A stretch of DNA of 6,390 bases from an uncultured Christensenellaceae bacterium. GTDB taxonomy: Bacteria; Bacillota; Clostridia; Christensenellales; UBA3700. Under the pieces are notes generated by a model that saw only the letters and a program-made list of their open reading frames with translations, had not been told where the DNA came from and made no database searches. Shown piece after piece: positions 1-5,955 of the stretch. The stretch lies in contig CABKMX010000064.1 in NCBI GenBank assembly GCA_902373595.1, forward strand, positions 1 through 6,390. Reading direction: 5' to 3'. Positions within the stretch are counted from its first letter, which is position 1. Each line of letters begins with the position of its first letter. Position numbers and translations under genes: made by a program.

Positions 1-303
1 GATCTCGGCGGAGAGCTCGTCCTCTTTGACTTCGAGCTCGGCGAGCTCTTTCGCCATGGACGCGACTTGCTTTTTAGCCTCATCGGCGCCCGCCTTGTCG
101 CCCTTGGCGAGCAAGCCGCCGATCTGCTTGCTGATCACGTTGCGCTGATTGCGCAGATAGTCGCCGCGAGTTTTGCTGTCGCGGAATTGTTTGTCAAGCT
201 CGATAACCTCGTCGACAAGGACGAGTTTTTCGTCTTGGAACTTCTTCTTGATGTTCTCTTTGACCGCGTCCGGATCGCTCCTGACGAATTTTATATCCAA
301 CAT
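1..303 (-). CDS. serS: Seryl-tRNA synthetase, N-terminal part (runs off left edge)
   Basis: Seryl-tRNA synthetase charges tRNA-Ser (and the tRNA for selenocysteine) with serine in the cytoplasm. Only the first 101 codons are visible. The protein opens MLDIKFVRSDPDAVKENIKK, the classic start of bacterial SerRS, and then gives a long charged helical stretch (about residues 27-101, rich in K, E, A and L). This matches the antiparallel coiled-coil arm that grips the long variable arm of tRNA-Ser. The class II catalytic core (motifs 1-3) would lie beyond the left edge. The start is ATG at 303-301, preceded by a ribosome binding site reading AGGTG five bases upstream. It begins 27 bases after the leuS stop on the same strand, with no terminator or promoter visible between them, so the two are probably cotranscribed. 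Identification rests on family recognition of the N-terminus and is strong although the gene is partial. Confidence 0.93.
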   Translation of the reverse strand, partial: MLDIKFVRSDPDAVKENIKKKFQDEKLVLVDEVIELDKQFRDSKTRGDYLRNQRNVISKQIGGLLAKGDKAGADEAKKQVASMAKELAELEVKEDELSAEI

Positions 304-330
304 AAAAACACCTGCCTGTGTTGATTATCG

Positions 331-2757
331 TTATTTTGCAACGATGTTGACTATGCGCTTGGGAATGACGATCACCTTGACGGGCTTGAGATCGCCCAGC
401 GCGGCTTTGACGTTGTCGTCTTGAAGCGCCATGTCCTCGATCGCCTTGTTGTCGGCGTCCGCGGGGACGACGATCTTTGCCTTGACGCGGCTGTTGACCT
501 GCACCGCCATCTCGTACTCGTCGCGCACGAGCGCCTTTTCGTCGCAGGTCGGATAGGCGCATTTGAACACGCTCTCCTTGTGACCGAGCATCTCGTGCAG
601 CTCTTCCGCGAAGTGGGGCGCAAAGGGCGCGATCAACAGCACGAAGTCCTCGACGCACTCGCGCAGGAAGGCGGCGTTGACCTTGCCGTCCATATACTTG
701 TACATCGCGTTGACGAACTCCATCAGCCTCGCGATCGCGGTGTTGAACGAGAAGACCTTGAGGTCGTCGCTCGCGCGCTTGATCGTGCTGTGGCGGACGA
801 AGTCCAGATCCTTTTCCGCCTTGCCGTATTCGCCCTTTGCCGCGCCGAGGTCGAGGCTCTTGACCACGAGCCTCTCGACGCGCTCCATAAAGCGGACGAT
901 GGATTCAAGCCCCGCGGTATTCCACGGACCGCCCTCGACATAGGAGAATCCGAACATCAAATACAGCCTGAACGCGTCCGAACCGTATTTGCCGACATAC
1001 TCGTCGGGGGAGATGACGTTGCCCTTGGACTTGCTCATGCGGTTGCCGTCCGGTCCCAAAATCACGCCCTGGTGGACGAGAGAGGAGAACGGCTCGTCGA
1101 ATTTGAGATAGCCCATGTCGCGCAGCGCCTTGGTGAAGAAGCGCGCGTAGAGCAAGTGCATGCACGCGTGCTCGGCGCCGCCGATATATTTGTCGACCGG
1201 GAGCATCTTGTTGATGATTTCGGGGTCGAACGCCTGCTTGTCGTTGTGCGCGTCGGGATAGCGCAGGAAGTACCAGCTGCTGCACACGAAGGTGTCCAAA
1301 GTGTCCGGGTCGCGCCTTGCCGGCTTGCCGCATATCGGGCAGGTCGTGTTCATGAACGACTCGCATTTGAGCAGCGGAGATTTGCCGTCCGGCGTGAAGT
1401 CGACGTCATAGGGCAGTTCGACGGGGAGCCGGTCGTCGGGGACGGGCACCTCGCCGCAATGCGGGCAATGTATGATCGGTATCGGGCAGCCCCAATAGCG
1501 TTGACGCGAAATCAGCCAATCGCGCAGACGATAGTTGGTCTTGAGCGCGCCGTTGCCTTCCTTTTCGAGATCTTTGACGATCGCGACCTTAGCCTCGTCC
1601 GTCGTCATGCCGTCGTACTTGCCGCTGTTGACCAGCACGCCGTGTTCGCAATAGGGGAGGGAGTCGTCGCTGCCGTCCGCGCTCTTGATGACGCGGACGA
1701 TGTCGAGCCCGAACTTCTTCGCGAAGTCGTAGTCGCGCTCGTCGTGCGCCGCGACGCCCATGACCGCGCCGGTGCCGTAGGAGTAGAGCACATAGTCGCC
1801 GATCCAAATGGGCACGCGCTTGCCGTTGACGGGATTGATGCAATACGCGCCGGTGAACGCGCCCGTCTTTTCGCGAGACGTGGAGAGACGCTCGATCTCG
1901 GTCGCCTTGGAGCAAGCCAGCTTGTACGCGTCGATCTCCGCCCTGTGCTCGGGGGTGGTCAGCTTGTCGACGAGCGGATGCTCGGGCGCAAGTATCACAT
2001 ACGACACGCCGAACACCGTGTCCGCGCGCGTCGTAAAGACGCTGAACTTGTCGCCGCTCTCGCAGGTGAAGACGATCTCGCCGCCGGTGGATTTGCCTAT
2101 CCAATTGCGCTGCATCGCCTTTGTCTTTTCGGGCCAATCGATCTTGTCAAGCCCCGAGAGCAGCTCTTCGGCATATGCGGTGATCTTGAAAAACCATTGC
2201 GTCAAATTCTTGCGCACGACCGTCGTGCCGCAACGCTCGCAGCAGCCGTCAACGACCTGCTCGTTGGCGAGCACGGTGTTGCACGACGGGCACCAATTGA
2301 CGGGCGCCTCTTTGCGGTAAGCGAGCCCGTGCTTGTAGAATTGCAAAAACAGCCATTGCGTCCACTTGTAGTAGTCGGGCATGCACGTCTTGATCTCGTA
2401 GTCCCAATCAAAGGACGCGCCCATCGCCTTGAGCTGTTTTTCCATCGTCGCGATGTTTTTGAGCGTGCTGTCCTTGGGGTGTATGCCCGTCTTGATCGCA
2501 TAGTTCTCCGCCGGCAGACCGAACGCGTCGAAGCCCATCGGCTGGAACACCTCTTTGCCGCTCATGCGCATGAACCGCGCGAACGTGTCCGACGGTCCGT
2601 AGTTGTACCAATGCCCGACGTGCAATTTCGCGCCCGAAGGGTAGGAGAACATCTCGAGGACGTAGTACTTGTTGTCGCGCTTTGTCGTGTCGAACGAATA
2701 GAGTTTTTCGTCCTCCCAGCGCTTTTGCCATTTCTTTTCGATTTGAGTAAGATCCAT
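331..2757 (-). CDS. leuS: Leucyl-tRNA synthetase
   Basis: Class Ia synthetase that activates leucine and charges tRNA-Leu, with an editing domain that hydrolyses mischarged products. The protein has 808 residues, a normal bacterial length. In order: the HIGH signature as HVGH (46-49) after FSYPSG; a zinc knuckle with CPSC (156-159) and CERC (173-176); the CP1 editing domain with the threonine-rich TTRADTVFG (242-250) and [15 protein letters not shown] (328-342); a second cysteine set, CPHC (431-434) and CPIC (473-476); CSSWYFLRY (492-500); GGAEHA (526-531); the KMSKS loop as RMSKS (573-577); then the anticodon-binding helical domain and the small C-terminal domain that contacts the tRNA corner. 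ATG at 2757-2755 has a GGAGAG ribosome binding site a few bases upstream. It is the first gene of a minus-strand operon with serS and has its own strong promoter at 2829-2801. All catalytic signatures are present. Confidence 0.98.
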   Translation of the reverse strand: MDLTQIEKKWQKRWEDEKLYSFDTTKRDNKYYVLEMFSYPSGAKLHVGHWYNYGPSDTFARFMRMSGKEVFQPMGFDAFGLPAENYAIKTGIHPKDSTLKNIATMEKQLKAMGASFDWDYEIKTCMPDYYKWTQWLFLQFYKHGLAYRKEAPVNWCPSCNTVLANEQVVDGCCERCGTTVVRKNLTQWFFKITAYAEELLSGLDKIDWPEKTKAMQRNWIGKSTGGEIVFTCESGDKFSVFTTRADTVFGVSYVILAPEHPLVDKLTTPEHRAEIDAYKLACSKATEIERLSTSREKTGAFTGAYCINPVNGKRVPIWIGDYVLYSYGTGAVMGVAAHDERDYDFAKKFGLDIVRVIKSADGSDDSLPYCEHGVLVNSGKYDGMTTDEAKVAIVKDLEKEGNGALKTNYRLRDWLISRQRYWGCPIPIIHCPHCGEVPVPDDRLPVELPYDVDFTPDGKSPLLKCESFMNTTCPICGKPARRDPDTLDTFVCSSWYFLRYPDAHNDKQAFDPEIINKMLPVDKYIGGAEHACMHLLYARFFTKALRDMGYLKFDEPFSSLVHQGVILGPDGNRMSKSKGNVISPDEYVGKYGSDAFRLYLMFGFSYVEGGPWNTAGLESIVRFMERVERLVVKSLDLGAAKGEYGKAEKDLDFVRHSTIKRASDDLKVFSFNTAIARLMEFVNAMYKYMDGKVNAAFLRECVEDFVLLIAPFAPHFAEELHEMLGHKESVFKCAYPTCDEKALVRDEYEMAVQVNSRVKAKIVVPADADNKAIEDMALQDDNVKAALGDLKPVKVIVIPKRIVNIVAK

Positions 2758-2800
2758 AATCTCTCCGTATGAACGCGTGTGCGCGCATATTCAAGACAAT

Positions 2801-2829
2801 ATTATATATTATCGCGCCGCGGTTGTAAA
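2801..2829 (-). promoter_or_regulatory. Sigma-A-type promoter of leuS-serS
   Basis: Read on the minus strand, TTTACA (2829-2824) is separated by exactly 17 bases from a perfect TATAAT (2806-2801). Transcription would start near 2794, giving a leader of about 37 bases before the leuS ATG with its GGAGAG ribosome binding site. Both hexamers and the spacing match the housekeeping sigma consensus. This leader is too short for a T-box riboswitch. Confidence 0.85.
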
Positions 2830-2926
2830 GTTATTTTGCGCGGTTGAGCGCGCGCGACGAGGTTTTTGGGAAGAGTTTTGCTTCGCGCGCCGTCCAAACC
2901 CTTTCGCTGCGCCGTTTGAGTAGCTT

Positions 2927-2938
2927 TTTTGCGCAAAA
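2927..2938. promoter_or_regulatory. 12-bp perfect palindrome, possible operator
   Basis: TTTTGCGCAAAA is its own reverse complement. It lies six bases upstream of the likely -10 element of the dipeptidase gene, where the -35 region would be, inside the 218-base intergenic space between leuS and the dipeptidase. A repressor or activator site is possible. It could also be chance, because both A/T runs and GCGC are frequent in this spacer. Confidence 0.3.
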
Positions 2939-2943
2939 CGGTG

Positions 2944-2951
2944 TATATTAT
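2944..2951 (+). promoter_or_regulatory. Probable -10 region for the dipeptidase-phosphatase operon
   Basis: The AT-rich stretch TATATTAT offers overlapping -10 hexamers (TATATT at 2944, TATTAT at 2946). No good -35 sits at the right distance: TTGAGT at 2916-2921 is 22 bases from the first, and the T run at 2925-2930 is only a weak match. A promoter is needed here because the upstream gene is divergent, but the exact element is uncertain. Transcripts would have a leader of roughly 20 bases carrying GGGAGG (2966-2971). Confidence 0.45.
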
Positions 2952-2975
2952 ATATGAAGAATTTCGGGAGGCAAT

Positions 2976-4253
2976 ATGTCCGATATGTTCGATGAGGCGC
3001 TCTGCGCTTTGAAAAAGTTGGTCGCGATCGACAGCGTACAGGCGGCGCCGTGCGACGCAAGCCCGTTCGGCGAGGGAGTCGCGAAGTGCTTGCAATTCGT
3101 CGCCGACGACGCAAAGAGCCGCGGGTTCAAAGTCGGTTTGGGCGACGGCTACTATGTCTGGGCGGAGACAGGCGAGGGCGACCTGTTCGGCGTCCTCGGT
3201 CACCTCGACACCGTCCCTCTCGGCGGCGGCTGGCACGCCGACCCGCTGGGCGAGATCAAGGACGGCGTCTTTTACGGCAGAGGCGTGCTCGACGACAAGG
3301 GACCGATGACGCTCGCGTTCTATGCGGCGCTGTCCCTGCTCAAAGAGGGCAAAAAGCCCAAACGCCGCATCCGCTTCATCTGGGGCGGCAACGAGGAGTC
3401 GGGCTGGAAGTGCATAGAGCGCTATCTCAAAAGAGAGGAGTTGCCCAAAGAGGGCATTTCGCCCGACGCAGACTTTCCCGTCATCAATTGCGAAAAGGGG
3501 GTCGCTCACGTCCGCCTGACGTTCGCCAAGCCCAAAGATGTCATCTCGATGAAGGGCGGCGAAAGGGTCAACGTCGTTATGCCCGAATGCCGCGCGAAGG
3601 TGAGAGGAGAGATAGAGTGCGACCTTGCCGAGAGCGTCTCGGACGGCGCGACAGAGCTTGTCGCCCATGGCGCGGCGGCGCACGGTTCGACGCCGTTCGA
3701 GGGCGTAAACGCCGGCTGGAAGATGCTCAAAACGCTCGCCGATTTCTCGCCCGAATGCGGACGGCTCGCCGCGCTTTTGTGCGATCACGACGGCTCGGGG
3801 CTCGGGATAGCATGCCGCGACGAAAAGAGCGGAGCGCTGACCTGTAATATGGGTATTATCGACACGGATACCAAAAATATCTTTGTCGAACTCGACATCA
3901 GACATCCCGTCGACGTGCCGAGAGACGACATCTTGAAAAGGCTCGAAGCGATCGACGGCGTCAAGTCGGTCGAGCTGACCGCATTCCACGATCCGATCTA
4001 TGTCGCCCCGGACGACGAGCTCGTCACCGCGCTTTCGGACGCGTACAACGCCTGTACCGGAGAGAGCGCAAAGCCGATCGCGATCGGCGGCGCGACCTAT
4101 GCGAGGGCGCTGCCCAAGGCGGTCGCGTTCGGTCCCGTCTTCCCCGGAGAGAAGAGCACGATCCATATGCCCGACGAGAGGCAGAGCCTCGAAAAGCTGA
4201 GAAAGATCTATGACATCTACCGCGCGAGCTTTGAGCGGCTGCTGTTTGTGTAA
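2976..4253 (+). CDS. M20-family metallodipeptidase (PepV/Sapep-like)
   Basis: Cytoplasmic dinuclear-metal (Zn or Mn) peptidase of the PepV/Sapep branch of M20, which cleaves dipeptides released from peptide uptake or protein turnover. No signal peptide is seen. Residues fit the family pattern: GHLDTVP with metal ligand His76 and Asp78; GRGVLDDKG with bridging Asp107; GGNEESGWKC with general-base Glu140 and ligand Glu141; SPDADFP with ligand Asp164; a His in the lid region (HGAAAHGSTP, His236); GGATYAR (371-377); and a C-terminal ligand His397 in STIHMPDE. These spacings match those known for Lactobacillus PepV. At 425 residues it is about 40-45 shorter than typical PepV, suggesting a trimmed lid domain. 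ATG 2976 has GGGAGG four bases upstream. It is followed 12 bases later by a phosphatase gene, probably in one transcript. The family call is firm; the exact dipeptide substrate cannot be read from the sequence. Confidence 0.93.
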   Translation: MSDMFDEALCALKKLVAIDSVQAAPCDASPFGEGVAKCLQFVADDAKSRGFKVGLGDGYYVWAETGEGDLFGVLGHLDTVPLGGGWHADPLGEIKDGVFYGRGVLDDKGPMTLAFYAALSLLKEGKKPKRRIRFIWGGNEESGWKCIERYLKREELPKEGISPDADFPVINCEKGVAHVRLTFAKPKDVISMKGGERVNVVMPECRAKVRGEIECDLAESVSDGATELVAHGAAAHGSTPFEGVNAGWKMLKTLADFSPECGRLAALLCDHDGSGLGIACRDEKSGALTCNMGIIDTDTKNIFVELDIRHPVDVPRDDILKRLEAIDGVKSVELTAFHDPIYVAPDDELVTALSDAYNACTGESAKPIAIGGATYARALPKAVAFGPVFPGEKSTIHMPDERQSLEKLRKIYDIYRASFERLLFV

Positions 4254-4265
4254 CAAGGAGAAAAT

Positions 4266-4727
4266 ATGCAAAAGAAAAAGATCTTGTTCGTGTGTCTCGG
4301 CAACATCTGCCGTTCGCCGATGATGGAGTATGTGTTTCGCGCCGAGGCGGAAAGCAGAGGCGTCGCCGACATGTTCGAGGCGGCTTCCGCCGGCACGAGC
4401 GGCGAAGAGGCAGGCAACCCCGTCTATCCGCCCGCGAGGAGAGAGCTCGCCGCGCACGGCATTTGCTGCGACGGCAAGAGGGCGCGCAAATTGAACCAAG
4501 ACGACTATCGCCGCTTCGACCTCATCGTCACCGCCGAGGAGCGCAACAGCCGCGCGGCAAGCCGCATCTTCGGCGGCGACCCCGACGGCAAGATATGTCG
4601 TTTGCTCGATTTTTGCGCGCGGCCGCGCGACATCGACGACCCTTGGTGGACGGGCGATTTCAAGACCGCGTACAACGACATCCTCGAGGGAGTGACCGCG
4701 CTTTTGGACAAATTGACCGCAAAATGA
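4266..4727 (+). CDS. Low-molecular-weight protein-tyrosine phosphatase
   Basis: Small cytoplasmic phosphatase that removes phosphate from protein tyrosine through a cysteinyl-phosphate intermediate. The 153-residue length is normal. The P-loop near the N-terminus, VCLGNICRSP, gives nucleophile Cys10 and Arg16 (C-x5-R), with the second family cysteine Cys15. The catalytic acid is Asp125 in the DPWW motif (125-128). In the related phosphoarginine phosphatase YwlE a threonine sits where this protein has Ile14. Ile at that position plus the aromatic pair Trp127-Trp128 points to phosphotyrosine rather than phosphoarginine; that specificity is inferred from the family. The usual MDxxN segment is replaced by TAEERN (89-94). 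ATG 4266 has an excellent AAGGAG site at 4255-4260, and the gene starts 12 bases after the dipeptidase stop, so the two are likely translated from one mRNA. A hairpin-plus-U-tract terminator follows. Confidence 0.93.
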   Translation: MQKKKILFVCLGNICRSPMMEYVFRAEAESRGVADMFEAASAGTSGEEAGNPVYPPARRELAAHGICCDGKRARKLNQDDYRRFDLIVTAEERNSRAASRIFGGDPDGKICRLLDFCARPRDIDDPWWTGDFKTAYNDILEGVTALLDKLTAK

Positions 4728-4770
4728 CGCGAGCAAAGTCCGCGCTATGATTCGCGCAAAAGAAGATGCA

Positions 4771-4800
4771 AAAGACGCACGATTTTGTGCGTTTTTTGTT
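4771..4800 (+). terminator. Intrinsic terminator after the phosphatase gene
   Basis: ACGCAC (4775-4780) pairs with GTGCGT (4787-4792) around the six-base loop GATTTT. The stem can extend through a G-U pair into AAA/TTT, and a T run follows (4792-4797, then GTT). It lies 44 bases past the phosphatase stop and ends where the next promoter begins, cleanly separating the two transcription units. Confidence 0.88.
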
Positions 4801-4828
4801 TGACAGACGGCGCGCGCCGGCGTACAAT
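4800..4828 (+). promoter_or_regulatory. Sigma-A-type promoter of the AEC permease gene
   Basis: A perfect TTGACA (4800-4805), a spacer of exactly 17 bases, and TACAAT (4823-4828) match the housekeeping consensus in all but one position. Transcription would start near 4835, with a leader of about 25 bases containing the AAGGAAG ribosome binding site (4849-4855). The first T of the -35 is the last base of the upstream terminator tract. Confidence 0.88.
4808..4819. promoter_or_regulatory. 12-bp palindrome inside the permease promoter spacer
   Basis: CGGCGCGCGCCG is perfectly self-complementary and lies between the -35 and -10 hexamers, a common position for repressor operators. A purely GC palindrome is also more likely by chance in this GC-rich DNA, so binding is only a suggestion. 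Confidence 0.35.
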
Positions 4829-4859
4829 ATAGCGCGGGAAAGTTTGAGAAGGAAGTCCT

Positions 4860-5798
4860 ATGAATTTTTTGTCCACGTTCATACAGGTGCTGATCGTCGT
4901 CGCGCTCGCCGTGCCCGGATTCGTGCTGCGCAAGACCAAACTGCTGCCCGAAAACACAGCCGGCATATTCGCCGCGCTGTTGCTCTATGTCGCGCAGCCG
5001 TTCTTGATGATGTCGTCCATTCTCGGCAATGAGTTCCGCAAAAAGATGCTCGCCGATTTCGGCTGGGTCGCGCTGTTTGCAATCGTCACGCAGCTTGCCG
5101 TCTATTTTGCCGCCAAATTGATCTTCTGCAAGACAAAGGAAGAGGCGAGCAAGCGCGCCTGCGTCGCCGCGTCCTATCTCGGCAACGTCGGCTTTATGGG
5201 CATCCCGGTGATGGAGATGCTCTTTCCCGGCAACGGCGACCTCGTGCTCTATACCGTCGTCTACAACATCGTATTCAACGCGATGTGCTGGACGCTGGGC
5301 GTGTTCGCGATCACGGGTGAGCGCAAGAGCGTGCGGCCGATCAAGATCCTGCTCAATCCGCCCACGATCGCGGTGATCGTCGCGCTGCCGTTCTTCTTCT
5401 GCAACGTCGACATCCCCGAGCAGGTCATGACCCCGATCGGCTATCTCGGCGACATGACGCTGCCTCTTTCGATGATCATCCTCGGCATCCGCCTTGCCGA
5501 CATGGCGCCCAAAAAACTCGTCGATCCGAAGATCTATCTCGTCGCTTTTGTCAAATTGGTGGTCGCGCCGCTGCTGTCGCTCGGGATAGTGATGCTCGTC
5601 GCGCTTGCGGTCGACATCGACAGATATGTGATCATCGCGCTGTTCATCATCGCCGCGATGCCGTCCGCGTCGAGCACGCTGACGTTCGCCGAACTTTACG
5701 GCGGAGATTGCGAGACCGCCGCTGCGTCAACATTGATGAACACCTTGCTTTGCGTGATCTCGATACCCGTGCTCATGATGCTCTGCGAGGTGATCTGA
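4860..5798 (+). CDS. AEC-family (auxin efflux carrier-like) membrane permease
   Basis: Inner-membrane secondary transporter of the AEC family. Bacterial members are linked to export or uptake of malate and other small organic anions, but substrates differ and cannot be deduced here. The 312 residues are of usual length. Hydrophobic segments lie near residues 6-24, 34-53, 66-88, 99-119, 128-151, 168-182, 194-210, 226-249, 255-272 and 288-309, consistent with the ten-helix, two-repeat fold. Family-like features include LLYVAQPFLM near 41-50, the NVGFMGIP stretch (109-116) in the fourth segment, a conserved-looking NPP (166-168) at the start of the second half, and LPLSMIILG (201-209). ATG 4860 follows AAGGAAG by four bases; the next ATGs lie well inside the protein. 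It is monocistronic, with its own consensus promoter and a terminator about 40 bases downstream. The family call is good; physiological role unknown. Confidence 0.9.
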   Translation: MNFLSTFIQVLIVVALAVPGFVLRKTKLLPENTAGIFAALLLYVAQPFLMMSSILGNEFRKKMLADFGWVALFAIVTQLAVYFAAKLIFCKTKEEASKRACVAASYLGNVGFMGIPVMEMLFPGNGDLVLYTVVYNIVFNAMCWTLGVFAITGERKSVRPIKILLNPPTIAVIVALPFFFCNVDIPEQVMTPIGYLGDMTLPLSMIILGIRLADMAPKKLVDPKIYLVAFVKLVVAPLLSLGIVMLVALAVDIDRYVIIALFIIAAMPSASSTLTFAELYGGDCETAAASTLMNTLLCVISIPVLMMLCEVI

Positions 5799-5827
5799 GC
5801 GCGGTGATAGGCGAGGGTAACTTTCTG

Positions 5828-5880
5828 AAAAACTTCGGCTGATCTTACGCTGCGGCATAGATCAGCCAAAATTTTTGTTT
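5828..5880 (+). terminator. Intrinsic terminator after the permease gene
   Basis: A perfect 8-bp inverted repeat, GGCTGATC (5837-5844) and GATCAGCC (5860-5867), encloses a 15-base loop and is followed by AAAATTTTTGTTT. The upstream AAAAA (5828-5832) can pair with TTTTT (5872-5876), so it may also act weakly in the other direction. It begins about 40 bases after the permease stop. Confidence 0.75.
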
Positions 5881-5897
5881 GCGATTTTATGAAAAAA

Positions 5898-5940
5898 TGA
5901 AAGTGTACTTTCAGATCATCGTCACTTTTCGACTGACGAT
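5898..5940. repeat. Two adjacent small inverted repeats
   Basis: TGAAAGT (5898-5904) and ACTTTCA (5907-5913) are separated by two bases. ATCGTCA (5918-5924) and TGACGAT (5934-5940) flank a nine-base loop. Neither is followed by a T run, so they are not obvious terminators. They sit between the permease terminator and the tandem array and could be protein-binding sites, RNA hairpins or remnants of a mobile element edge. Confidence 0.45.
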
Positions 5941-5955
5941 TTGGCGCAGAACTCT

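Noticed and set aside
421..2772. 783-codon open frame on the plus strand opposite leuS
   Set aside because: It is antisense to an unambiguous leuS. Its product is rich in R, V, A and H without recognisable domains. In GC-rich genes that avoid TTA, CTA and TCA codons, the opposite strand is commonly left open.
2808..2830. T-box-like ACAACCGCGG on the minus strand upstream of leuS
   Set aside because: The diagnostic GGGTGG half is missing and the stretch lies inside the spacer of the leuS promoter, so it is not transcribed.
2802..4736. 644-codon open frame on the minus strand opposite the dipeptidase and phosphatase genes
   Set aside because: It spans two real genes and the leuS promoter region, has no family features, and arises from the same codon bias as the frame opposite leuS.
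5799..5955. Search for a small gene between the permease and the array
   Set aside because: Frames are short and stop-rich, with only a terminator and two small inverted repeats visible.
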